Below are positions 1 to 8,100 of a stretch of 13,390 nt of DNA, one piece after another. Position numbers and translations under genes: made by a program. Under the pieces are notes generated by a model. The model saw only the letters and a program-made list of their open reading frames with translations, was not told the DNA's origin and made no database searches. This DNA is from Bacteroidota bacterium (lineage in GTDB: Bacteria > Bacteroidota > Bacteroidia > Chitinophagales > Chitinophagaceae). The DNA is taken from contig JAEZDA010000114.1 of assembly GCA_023433345.1 (NCBI GenBank), forward strand, positions 1 to 13,390, written 5' to 3'. The stretch's first letter is position 1. Every line of letters begins with the position of its first letter.

Positions 1-1617
1 GACGGCAGCTTCGGAATAATTCTCCGCTCCCCGAAAGACACGCTTACATTTTCCCGTGAAGGATATGAAGAACTGACTACCCCGGTGGATCACAACCAGT
101 GGCAGAATATTGTAATGAAGGTTCTTATTGCAAACGCCAATAAGAATAAGCAAAAATTAATTTCGGTTACAAAAGATAAGAAACAGGATTCACGCCTTAA
201 CTGGGTCATTTCTGATGAAACTTATTTTGCACTCGTTGAAAATGATATTGTAAATGCCGAACGCTTCCCAAACACGGGCTTCTCTTTAAATGTAAACAAA
301 GCTTCTTACAGCAATGTGCGGCGCTTTTTAAATATGGGAAGCCTTGTGCCGCCAGACGCGGTGAAGGCTGAGGAGCTTGTAAATTATTTTAACCTTCATT
401 ACAGTGAGCCCGCTGCAGGGGAAACCTTTAAAGTGGAAAGCCAGGTAACGAGCTGTCCCTGGAAAGCGGAAGATCAACTGCTTTACCTCAATGTGAGTGC
501 AAAAAAATTGAATCTCGAAAAAATACCGCCGAGCAACTTTGTTTTTCTTATTGATGTTTCCGGAAGTATGGATATGCCAAACAAGCTACCGTTGTTGCAG
601 GCGGCGTTTCAGTTGTTCGTAAAAAATCTAAGGGAGAAAGATCGCGTTTCAATAGTTATTTATGGAGGTTCTGTTGGTGTGTGGTTGCAGCCTACGCCGG
701 GGTCAGAAAAAGAAAAGATCATCAAGTCGATCGAAGAATTAACCGCACAGGGAGATACGCCCGGTGAATCTGCTATACGAATGGCTTACAAGGTTGCCAG
801 GAGCACATTCATTCCCGAAGGAAATAACCGCATCATTCTCGCCACCGATGGCGATTTTAATGTGGGTGAAACTACAGAGAAAGCACTTGATGAATTGGTT
901 TCCCGTGAGAGGCAATCGGGTGTTTATCTCACCTGTCTTGGCGTAGGAATGGGAAATCTAAAGGATTCAAAATTGCAGGTTCTCGCTAAAAAAGGAAATG
1001 GAAACTACGCATATCTCGACAATGTGAGCGAGGCAGAAAAAACGCTGGTGCAGGAACTTACTCAAACACTTTATGCGGTCGCCGATGATGCGGTATTAAA
1101 TATTGAGTTCAACCCTGCAATGGTGAAGAAATACCGCCTGATCGGGTTTGATAATAAAAAGGAAGCACTGGCGAATAATTCTGTTGAACTCGAAGGAGGA
1201 GAGGTGGGCAGCGGAAACAGCACCATGGCGACTTTCCAAATAACTCCGACCGATCTTAACCTAATGACAACCACATCTTCTGTGTCTGAAGATATTGCAC
1301 AAATAACCGTGAGATATTCAAACTCGGGCGATACCTTGTCGAGAAGTATTGGCTGCAGGGTACCGCACAATTACCTTCATATTGATGAAGCGAATAAGGC
1401 TATGAAATTTGCCGCTTCTGTTTCCTTATTTGCAATGAAGCTTAAAAATTCTCCTTTCGCAACGTCAGACTGGCAAATGGTATCTGACCTTGCCAGTGCC
1501 TCTGCAGATAAGGATAACTTTCTCCAATCAGAATACCTGAAACTTATAGAAACGGCCAGGAAGCTCTACGACGACAGGAAGAAAAAGAAAAAGAAGAAGA
1601 AAGGCGACGAGGAATGA
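1..1617 (+). CDS. YfbK-type von Willebrand factor A domain protein (5' end outside window)
   Basis: The reading frame is open from base 1, so the gene starts before the window; a GTG at 85 is only an internal valine. Window codons 1-30 (DGSFGI...LTFSREGYEE) look like the end of a carboxypeptidase-regulatory-like beta domain, often found at the N-terminus of Bacteroidota envelope proteins. Codons about 90-135 carry the YfbK-type N-terminal motif (SYSNVRRFLN, then PPDAVKAEELVNYF). The vWA domain follows with an intact metal-binding MIDAS: D185-x-S187-x-S189 (DVSGS), T253 and D283 (ATDGD). The C-terminal third, from about codon 358, fits DUF3520, the usual YfbK partner domain. The tail ends in eight consecutive lysines and GDEE. 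MIDAS domains bind protein ligands through a divalent metal; the ligand here is unknown. Probably an envelope protein, but its signal peptide is not visible. It ends 3 bases from the convergent dnaJ stop. Confidence 0.9.
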   Translation, partial: DGSFGIILRSPKDTLTFSREGYEELTTPVDHNQWQNIVMKVLIANANKNKQKLISVTKDKKQDSRLNWVISDETYFALVENDIVNAERFPNTGFSLNVNKASYSNVRRFLNMGSLVPPDAVKAEELVNYFNLHYSEPAAGETFKVESQVTSCPWKAEDQLLYLNVSAKKLNLEKIPPSNFVFLIDVSGSMDMPNKLPLLQAAFQLFVKNLREKDRVSIVIYGGSVGVWLQPTPGSEKEKIIKSIEELTAQGDTPGESAIRMAYKVARSTFIPEGNNRIILATDGDFNVGETTEKALDELVSRERQSGVYLTCLGVGMGNLKDSKLQVLAKKGNGNYAYLDNVSEAEKTLVQELTQTLYAVADDAVLNIEFNPAMVKKYRLIGFDNKKEALANNSVELEGGEVGSGNSTMATFQITPTDLNLMTTTSSVSEDIAQITVRYSNSGDTLSRSIGCRVPHNYLHIDEANKAMKFAASVSLFAMKLKNSPFATSDWQMVSDLASASADKDNFLQSEYLKLIETARKLYDDRKKKKKKKKGDEE

Positions 1618-1620
1618 TCC

Positions 1621-2775
1621 TTAACTGAACATCTCCCTCACCTTATCGAAAAATGACTTCTCGTTTTTTTCAGGCTTGGGCTGGAAGTTTGAAGATTCCT
1701 GCATTTTTTCGAGCATCGATCTTTCCTCGCTACTTACTTGCTGAGGAGTCCATACATTCACCTGTATAAGTTGATCACCTTTTTCGTAACTGTTCACGTG
1801 AGGGAAACCTTTTCCTTTCAGCCTGAATATTTTTCCGCTTTGCGTACCAGCAGGTATTTTGATCTTCGCCCTTCCGTCAATCGTGGGCACTTCTACCTGT
1901 GTGCCGAAAACCGCATCCGGGAAAGGAATATGGAGGTCGAAGGCCACATTCAAGCCATCGCGGTGCAAAACCGGGTGGGCTTCTTCTTCGATAAGAACGA
2001 TCAGGTCTCCCGCAAAGCCGCCCCGTTCACCGGCATTTCCCTTGCCGCTGAGGCTTAGCTGCATTCCTTCCTGCACGCCGGCAGGGATATCCACAACAAC
2101 TGTTTCTTCTCCGTACACGCGGCCATCGCCCCTGCAGGAAGAGCATTTGTTTGTTATCGTGTGTCCCTCACCGTTACAAGTTGAACAAGTGGTAACGGTT
2201 TGCATTTGGCCAAGAAAAGTATTTTGTACGCGGCGCACTTGTCCGCTTCCACCGCATGTACCGCAGGTTTGAATACTGCTTTTATCTTTGGCACCGCTTC
2301 CTTCACATGTATTGCACTTTACGTGCTTTTTTACTTTAATGGTTTTTGTTGCACCTTTTGCAATTTCCTCAAAGTTCATTTTCAGCTTAACGCGCAGGTT
2401 AGATCCTTGTGAGCCACGACCTCGACTGTTCGAACTGCGTCTTCCACCTCCACCAAAAAATCCACCGAAGGCATCATCGCCGAATATGTCGGAGAAATGA
2501 CTGAAGATATCTTCAGTGTTCATATTGCCAAATCCTCCACCGTTTCGGCCCGGGCCAAATGCATTATGACCAAATCTATCGTATTGCGCCCTTTTATCGG
2601 AATCGTTCAACACCTCGTAGGCTTCTGCAGCTTCCTTAAATTTTTCCTCGGCTGCCTTATCGCCGGGGTTCCGGTCGGGATGATACTGCATCGCCACCTT
2701 GCGATAGGCTTTCTTAATTTCATCAAGTGCTGCAGATTTGCTTACACCCAGAACTTCGTAGTAATCTCTTTTCAT
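1621..2775 (-). CDS. dnaJ: Chaperone protein DnaJ
   Basis: DnaJ (Hsp40) delivers unfolded clients to DnaK in the cytoplasm and stimulates its ATPase. At 384 residues it is the normal type I length. In order it has the J domain (residues about 4-68) with catalytic HPD at 32-34, a Gly/Phe-rich linker (about 70-125), four CxxCxGxG zinc-binding repeats (CNTCEGSG 154-161, CGTCGGSG 171-178, CSTCNGEG 197-204, CSSCRGDG 211-218), and the two-barrel C-terminal client-binding and dimerisation region. All eight zinc ligands are present. The ATG start is fixed by the canonical MKRDYYEVLG opening. It lies 44 bases downstream of grpE with no visible promoter between, so it is probably co-transcribed from the grpE promoter. 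Its stop is only 3 bases from that of the opposing vWA gene. Confidence 0.98.
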   Translation of the reverse strand: MKRDYYEVLGVSKSAALDEIKKAYRKVAMQYHPDRNPGDKAAEEKFKEAAEAYEVLNDSDKRAQYDRFGHNAFGPGRNGGGFGNMNTEDIFSHFSDIFGDDAFGGFFGGGGRRSSNSRGRGSQGSNLRVKLKMNFEEIAKGATKTIKVKKHVKCNTCEGSGAKDKSSIQTCGTCGGSGQVRRVQNTFLGQMQTVTTCSTCNGEGHTITNKCSSCRGDGRVYGEETVVVDIPAGVQEGMQLSLSGKGNAGERGGFAGDLIVLIEEEAHPVLHRDGLNVAFDLHIPFPDAVFGTQVEVPTIDGRAKIKIPAGTQSGKIFRLKGKGFPHVNSYEKGDQLIQVNVWTPQQVSSEERSMLEKMQESSNFQPKPEKNEKSFFDKVREMFS

Positions 2776-2786
2776 AAAAAATACTC

Positions 2787-2803
2787 TAAACCTGTGAGGT
2801 TTA
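2787..2803 (-). other. Small hairpin between grpE and dnaJ
   Basis: A perfect 7-bp inverted repeat with a 3-base loop (TAAACCT-GTG-AGGTTTA on the plus strand) lies in the 44-base gap between grpE and dnaJ. On the transcribed strand five bases separate it from a run of five T directly before the dnaJ ATG. The stem is A/T-rich and the T run short, so a strong terminator is unlikely. It could be a processing site or weak attenuator that sets the GrpE:DnaJ ratio, or it could be chance. Confidence 0.35.
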
Positions 2804-2819
2804 TAATTTCAATACGTTT

Positions 2820-3371
2820 TTATTTTCCTACTACAACCTTTGCAAAGCGAACGATCTTATCATTCAAATAATAACCTTTCTCAAGTTCATCGACGATCTT
2901 TCCTTTCTTTTCCTTTCCTGCATCAACCTCTGAAATGGCTTCGTGCTTGTCAAGGTCGAAGTCAGAACCAATGCTCTCCATGGCTGCAAGCCCTTTTTGC
3001 TGAAGTATATTCCGAAGTTTATTAAATACCAGAAGAGTGCCTTCACGCACGATCTTTATATCTTCCACCTGGTCCATTTGCTTTTCGGCGCGATCACAAT
3101 CATCCAATATCTCAAGAAGAGATACAATCACCTCTTTTCCGGCAGTTTGAATGAGTTCAACTCTTTCTTTTGAGGTGCGACGTTTATAATTTTCGAACTC
3201 CGCCACAAGTCGGATGAATTTATCTTTCTGCTCTTCAAGTTCAGCCGAAACTTTGGCAAATTCACCCTGTTCATCGGGTTGGTTACTCAGGTGAGTGTTC
3301 CCGGGAATGTCAGCATCCGCATTAATGTCCATGTCTTTAAATTCCGCTTCAGCGCTGTTGTTTTTTTCCAT
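2820..3371 (-). CDS. grpE: Nucleotide exchange factor GrpE
   Basis: GrpE drives ADP release from DnaK and works with the DnaJ encoded just downstream. The 183-residue product has the family layout: an acidic, low-complexity N-terminus (about 1-40), a long coiled-coil helix with the FENYKRRTSKE signature (about 60-70), and the C-terminal beta domain ending in RFAKVVVGK. I chose the ATG at 3371 (MEKNNSAEAEF) over the longer in-frame ATG at 3443. The extra 24 residues would be hydrophobic and cysteine-rich, unlike GrpE, and a good promoter lies inside that stretch with a predicted transcript start near 3389, downstream of the longer start. No CIRCE operator (TTAGCACTC-N9-GAGTGCTAA) is visible upstream and hrcA is not adjacent. 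Confidence 0.96.
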   Translation of the reverse strand: MEKNNSAEAEFKDMDINADADIPGNTHLSNQPDEQGEFAKVSAELEEQKDKFIRLVAEFENYKRRTSKERVELIQTAGKEVIVSLLEILDDCDRAEKQMDQVEDIKIVREGTLLVFNKLRNILQQKGLAAMESIGSDFDLDKHEAISEVDAGKEKKGKIVDELEKGYYLNDKIVRFAKVVVGK

Positions 3372-3396
3372 AATTAGAGCATTTATAAAATGTGTG

Positions 3397-3426
3397 CAAA
3401 GGTAGCATAGACAAATGTTTTGCCAA
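3397..3426 (-). promoter_or_regulatory. Promoter of the grpE-dnaJ operon
   Basis: Read on the minus strand, a TTG (3426-3424) is followed after exactly 19 bases by TACCTTTG (3404-3397). This is a full match to the Bacteroidota housekeeping promoter pattern TTG-N19-TAnnTTTG. Transcription would start near 3389, giving a leader of about 18 bases before the grpE ATG at 3371. Its position argues against the longer grpE reading frame. Identification is by consensus and spacing only. Confidence 0.7.
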
Positions 3427-3499
3427 GCACATTTTGCAGTCAAATTGGCATTGCAAACCGTTACAAATGTTAAAAGAAAGGAGATGGGAATGTTCAGAC

Positions 3500-3835
3500 C
3501 TATCTAATCACCTGGAATTTTCCTGAATCTACAATAAAGCCATTCTTATCGCGCAGTTGATAGACATACATACCGCGGTAAAAATTCTCAAGGCTCACAC
3601 GGGTGTAGGAGGAGGGCTTTTTAAGATCGAATACTTTTTTGCCCATGAAATTGTAGATCTGGAGCGTGTAGTTATTGTTGTAGTCTCTTTGAAAATCAAA
3701 GTTGATAGCAGAGGTGGCAGGGTTAGGAAAAAACTTCAGCATCTTAACCGGAGCAGGTGCATTCAGAGACTGCTTTTGTGCAGACGAGCTGAAGCCAATT
3801 CCCAGAGTTAAAATTAGAATGTAAAGTTTTTTCAT
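3500..3835 (-). CDS. Minimal T9SS type A sorting-domain protein (signal peptide plus CTD, almost no cargo)
   Basis: The 111-residue product starts with a Sec signal peptide (MKKLYILILTLGIGFSSSAQ, likely cleaved after residue 19 or 20). A linker of about a dozen residues follows, then from about residue 33 to the end a type A T9SS C-terminal sorting domain. Recognisable features are FFPNPATSAINFDF (35-48), the LQIYNFMGKKVFDL core (58-71), FYRGMYVYQL (85-94) and GKFQVIR at the C-terminus. Such domains normally sit behind large secreted enzymes or adhesins and are removed or anchored at the surface during export. Here there is essentially nothing in front. It has its own probable promoter and lies downstream of a strong terminator, so it is probably its own unit. 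Function unknown; possibilities are a small surface peptide, a competitor or regulator of secretion, or a remnant of a larger cargo gene. Confidence 0.88.
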   Translation of the reverse strand: MKKLYILILTLGIGFSSSAQKQSLNAPAPVKMLKFFPNPATSAINFDFQRDYNNNYTLQIYNFMGKKVFDLKKPSSYTRVSLENFYRGMYVYQLRDKNGFIVDSGKFQVIR

Positions 3836-3843
3836 GACTACCG

Positions 3844-3873
3844 TAAAAATAGATTATTGTATCAATTATCCAA
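3844..3873 (-). promoter_or_regulatory. Possible promoter of the small T9SS protein gene
   Basis: On the minus strand TTG (3873-3871) is followed after 19 bases by TATTTTTA (3851-3844), which matches TAnnTTTG except for the last base. The spacing is the same as in the grpE and FkbM promoters. The predicted start falls at about 3836-3838, directly before the ATG at 3835, so the transcript would be leaderless or nearly so. The rest of the 3836-3964 gap is A/T-rich and shows nothing else. Confidence 0.4.
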
Positions 3874-3964
3874 GGAATATTTTGCTAATTTGATGCCAAA
3901 TGAGGTAATTTCTTTATAAGAACGCATTTTTTAGCATTTAATTGTTTCTGTATCAAGGGTTTTT

Positions 3965-4000
3965 AAAAAACAAGGGGGCCTCGCATCCCTGCGAAGCCCC
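3965..4000 (-). terminator. Rho-independent terminator after the PKD/porP unit
   Basis: On the minus strand, an 11-bp stem (GGGGCTTCGCA pairing with TGCGAGGCCCC, one G-U pair) closes a GGGA tetraloop. The stem halves are 4000-3990 and 3985-3975. It is followed by TTGTTTTTT. This is a textbook intrinsic terminator, about 60 bases downstream of the porP-family stop codon. It separates that unit from the small T9SS gene. Confidence 0.9.
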
Positions 4001-4059
4001 GGTTATCCAAACAATCCATAAAAACAAAAAATCTTTCTACAGGACTCTTTGTTGGATTG

Positions 4060-5091
4060 TTAAAAGCGTGGGCACCTAACTGCCTCGCTGGAACTATTGT
4101 ATGAATTAATGTACTTCTGGTATGTGAGCGAAAGTTCGAAACCACCTTGTCCGCGGCTGCTCATTTTAAGAGGCGAAATGTTCGCATCGTAGCTAACTGC
4201 CACGGCCAGCGGTCTGAATTCAAGTTTAGCTGCAGGAATAATGGCATCCTTCCACCTGAAATAACTTCCCGCGTGAAAAAGGTAACGGGGATTGTCGTAA
4301 TCTCCCAATTTCCACGTAAACAAAGCGCCGCCGATCGTTTCGGTGTGCGAACCCTGCTTTGAATAGTCAGCTTCAAAGGTTACAAAAGAACTTTCGGAGA
4401 TACTTACGCGAACACCGCCGGAAGCAACCAGACGAGGAAGCATTTCAACATCGCTGCTGCTATAGAAGGATAATTTTTTAGGTCTGTTAAAATGGTGGTA
4501 AGCAAGGCCGACGAATATATTGTTGTCTTCATTTTCTCCGATCTGGCTTATGAAGCTCATACCTGCACTGCCATCCATGTAAGAATAGGAGGGGTTTGTT
4601 AATGCTTCCCCTGTGCCCAGGCTTGGGTTATAATTATTTCCATCAAACTGGCTGTTGGTGGTCATCTTGGAAATGTCAACCCTGCGCTGTACCCAACCTC
4701 CCATGAACCCGATTGAAAGGTATTGGTTCTTTTCATCACTCAAAGATTTATGATAGTTAAGAGCCGGAAGAAGCTGGGTAGAGGTTAAAGCAACAGTTCC
4801 TGCCTTATCATAAACAACCTGCCCGCCGATGGTAAGGAAGTCATCTCCCTGGCCAACAGGTATTTTAAATTCACCGTGAATGGAAGCAGTTTGATAAGGC
4901 GTTGTTACACTGTTCCATTGTGTGCGATAAACGGATTGTAATCTCACATCTCCTGAAAACAGTCCTGCAAGAGCGGGATTGCGCAACAAGGGAGTTTCAA
5001 AAATTTGTGAGAAATGTACATCCTGTGCGCTGGCCGGCATGTAAGCTGAGGCAGCTAAGCCGAGGGCTAAGGATAAAATGGTCTTTTTCAT
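4060..5091 (-). CDS. PorP/SprF-family type IX secretion outer-membrane protein
   Basis: The 343-residue protein has a clear signal peptide (MKKTILSLALGLAASAYMPASA, residues 1-22) followed by the family hallmark QDVHFSQIFETPLLRNPALAGLFSGD and YRTQW. The remainder alternates short beta strands typical of an outer-membrane barrel. It ends with the conserved SYDANIS, GGFELSLTY and a terminal RCPRF. PorP/SprF proteins attach to the T9SS and are needed for export or surface attachment of particular type B cargo; SprF serves SprB in Flavobacterium johnsoniae. Its gene lies 103 bases downstream of a giant type B cargo gene on the same strand with no promoter visible between, and a terminator follows, so the two likely form an operon and a functional pair. 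Pairing is inferred from family knowledge and position. Confidence 0.93.
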   Translation of the reverse strand: MKKTILSLALGLAASAYMPASAQDVHFSQIFETPLLRNPALAGLFSGDVRLQSVYRTQWNSVTTPYQTASIHGEFKIPVGQGDDFLTIGGQVVYDKAGTVALTSTQLLPALNYHKSLSDEKNQYLSIGFMGGWVQRRVDISKMTTNSQFDGNNYNPSLGTGEALTNPSYSYMDGSAGMSFISQIGENEDNNIFVGLAYHHFNRPKKLSFYSSSDVEMLPRLVASGGVRVSISESSFVTFEADYSKQGSHTETIGGALFTWKLGDYDNPRYLFHAGSYFRWKDAIIPAAKLEFRPLAVAVSYDANISPLKMSSRGQGGFELSLTYQKYINSYNSSSEAVRCPRF

Positions 5092-5194
5092 GGATTTTCA
5101 GATTGCCGCACTATGACAGTCTCTGGATATAAAACGTGCCTGTGCGTTGTTTATTATGGATGGTTCAGGATATTGTTTGAATTTTTATTAACAA

Positions 5195-8100
5195 TTACTT
5201 CAACAATGCAACATTGCCTTTCAAAGGAAGCACCGTACTGTTGTCGCACATCACCTCAATGATATAAACGTATACATCAGGGCTCAATGGTTTTCCTTTG
5301 TAGGTACCGTTCCAGCCCGCGTTTACGTCATTAGGCATGAAATCATTCTTCTGATAAACGATCTCTCCCCAACGGTTAAACACCTTCATGCTTTTTATGC
5401 TGAATAAGCCGCGTCCTCTGGGATAGAATACATCATTTGCACCATCGTTATTTGGCGAGAATGTGTTCGGGATAAATACATTGGCATCGTTGCATAATAC
5501 TGTCACCCTTAAGCGATCTCTCGCCATGCAACCTCCGGCGTTAGTTACGTCAACAGTGTATTCTGTCGTTTCGCGGGGCTTAACGGTAATGGCAGGATAA
5601 TCGTTTCTGAAAATGCTGCCTGTCGGGCTCCAGGTGACGCGTGTAACGTCCGCAGATACCACAGGCACAAGGTCGATAGTAGTGCCTACATTTATTGTTT
5701 TGTCTTCTCCTGCTTCAACAGTTGGTATCGGGAACACTCTCACGGGTACGTATGCTGTATCTGTGAAGCAATTCTTATCATCTTTTCCTACAACCATATA
5801 TCTTGTTGTGATAAGAGGGCTTGCTATCGGCTCGGCGATGTTGGGATTGTTAAGGCCTGCAGAAGGGCTCCATGTATAAGAATGCGCGCCGGATGCGGAA
5901 AGCTTTCTCGATCCGCCAGCACAAATCGAATCACCGCGTACAGATGTCATATGGAAAGGACGTTGTAAACTAACATTTACAACATCTGAACTGCTGCAGC
6001 CTTCATCGCTTGTTCCCACAACAGTGTAGGTCATATCAATAGTTGGGTTTGCAATCGGACTCGGGCAGTCAGCACAACTCAAGCCTGTTGCGGGCGACCA
6101 GGAGTAAGTTGCAGCTCCTGTGGCCGTGATGGCCTTCCCGGTACCTTCGCAAACGAACATATCATCGCCTGCACTTACAACAGGAATTCTGTAAGATTGA
6201 ATGGTGCTTGTAACAGTATCGATGCATCCGCTGCTGTTTGTTACATATAGGTTTATATTATAGGTGCCGGCAGTAGTATATTGCTGCGATGCAGGATTTT
6301 GGAGATCTGAAGTTTGACCATTCCCAAAATTCCAGCGCCAGGTTAACGCAGATGTGTCGGGCACGCTTAAACTGCCGCTAAACGTTGCCGTTAGTGGAGT
6401 GCAGCCGTTCGCACTTTGTGCAAAAACCGCTTTTGGTGAGGCAACAATTTTTACCGGCACCGGGCTGATCATTTCTTTACTGCAACCACTTATCGTAGTT
6501 ACTTTCAGCTTAGGAAAGTAAACTCCGGGCTGAGTGAAATTATGCCTTGGAGAAGGTTGGTCTGAAGTATTGCCATCTCCGAAAGTCCATAAGTATGACG
6601 CAAATGGTTCTGTACCTGTAGACGTGTTGTTGAATCTTACAGCGCCTGAATCGCAGAACTGTACCTGGTTCATATCAAAAACAACATTTACACCCTTCAC
6701 CCATATCGTGTCTGTTCCGCGGATCGGTACAACACATCCACCTGCATCTATCAATATCATTTTCGGAATGTAGAAGCCCGGCGTTGTATAAGTATGTGTC
6801 ACCACAGAATCCAGCGTGCTCTGTGTGTTGCCATCATTGAAGTCCCAGATGAACGACACGCGGTCTCTGGTAACAGCCCTGAATGTTACTGAAAGCGGCT
6901 CGCAACCTACTGTTTCGCGGTAGGTAAATGTTCCTTGCGGGCCTCTCACTTCAATGTTTTGAGTTTTTACGGAAGTGCACCCACCCGGCCCTGTTAGTGT
7001 AAGGCTTGAAACATAATGACCCGGCGTGGCATAGAAGTGAGAAGGGTTTTGTTGTGTGGTTGAAGTTCCATCTCCAAAGTCCCACACCATTGTTATATAG
7101 TTGGTTGATTGATTGGTGAAGTTTGCAACCAGTGGCGGACATGTACCCAGAGTATCACTTACTGCAAATTGTACATTCGGCGTAACTATTTTAATGTAGG
7201 CAGGTTTTGTTATTGAATCCCTGCAACCATACATGTCAATTACAACAAGTGTGATGTCATAATTTCCATCGGCTGCATATTCATGTGTCGGGTTTCGCTG
7301 CGTGCTCGTATTGCCATCACCGAAATTCCAGAAATGCTGAAGTTGCGGTCCGGAAGCATGACTTGTAAAGCGGATAGTTCTCCCCGGGCATGTTAGTGAA
7401 TCGGGTGATGAAAAGGCCGCACGCGGGTTTGAAATGGTTATGAGGTTATTTCTCGAAACGCTGTCCTTACAACCTTCAGTGTCAGTTACTGTAAGCGCAA
7501 CGGTAAAGTTTCCAGGAGTGAGATAAGTATGTATGAATGGGGAGGAATTCAATGTTTCTGTTGCTCCATCACCATAATTCCACGTCCAGGATGTGATTGC
7601 ATGAATACCATCCGACACCGAACTGTCGAGAAAGGCTATCGGGCTCATCTTGCAACTGCCCGGCACTGTTGAACCGAATGCTGCTGTAGGGCCATTAACA
7701 GTTATGTAGTTAGATTTTACCAGTGTATCGCGGCAGCCATCTACGGTTTTAATGAACAGGCTAACTGTGTAGGTGCCCGGGTTCCGGTAGGTATGAGATA
7801 CAGGGCTTCCTGAGCCGGTTTGCCCGTCGCCAAAATCCCAGAAGAAGCCTGAAATAAATGTTCTGTTTGCAAGGCCTGTAAAAGTAACAGGTGTGTTGCG
7901 GCAAACAACTGTGTCTGATACGTTGAACAATGCCTGTTCATCCATTACCTGGATGGTTCGGCTTGTAGTATCTGAACAGCCTGTTGTATTATTGAATGCC
8001 ACAAGTGTTACGCGGAAAGAACCCGGCGTAAGATATGTGTGTACCGGGTTGGCCGCGGTTGAAGTATTGCCATCACCGAAACTCCATAGCCAGCGGTCTG

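Noticed and set aside
1738..2871. Several plus-strand open frames opposite dnaJ and grpE
   Set aside because: They are antisense shadows of strongly supported genes with full conserved domains; their translations show no recognisable domain and no promoter.
3372..3499. Search for a CIRCE heat-shock operator before grpE
   Set aside because: No TTAGCACTC-N9-GAGTGCTAA or close variant is visible; only an AT-rich 5-bp dyad (CATTT-ATA-AAATG) in the leader, too weak to call.
3963..4145. 60-codon minus-strand frame across the terminator
   Set aside because: It overlaps the PorP/SprF C-terminus in another frame and runs through the terminator hairpin; no coding signal.
5092..5194. Possible promoter or terminator between the PKD and PorP/SprF genes
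   Set aside because: No TTG-N19-TAnnTTTG pattern and no stable hairpin with a T tract could be found by eye; the genes are treated as one transcript.
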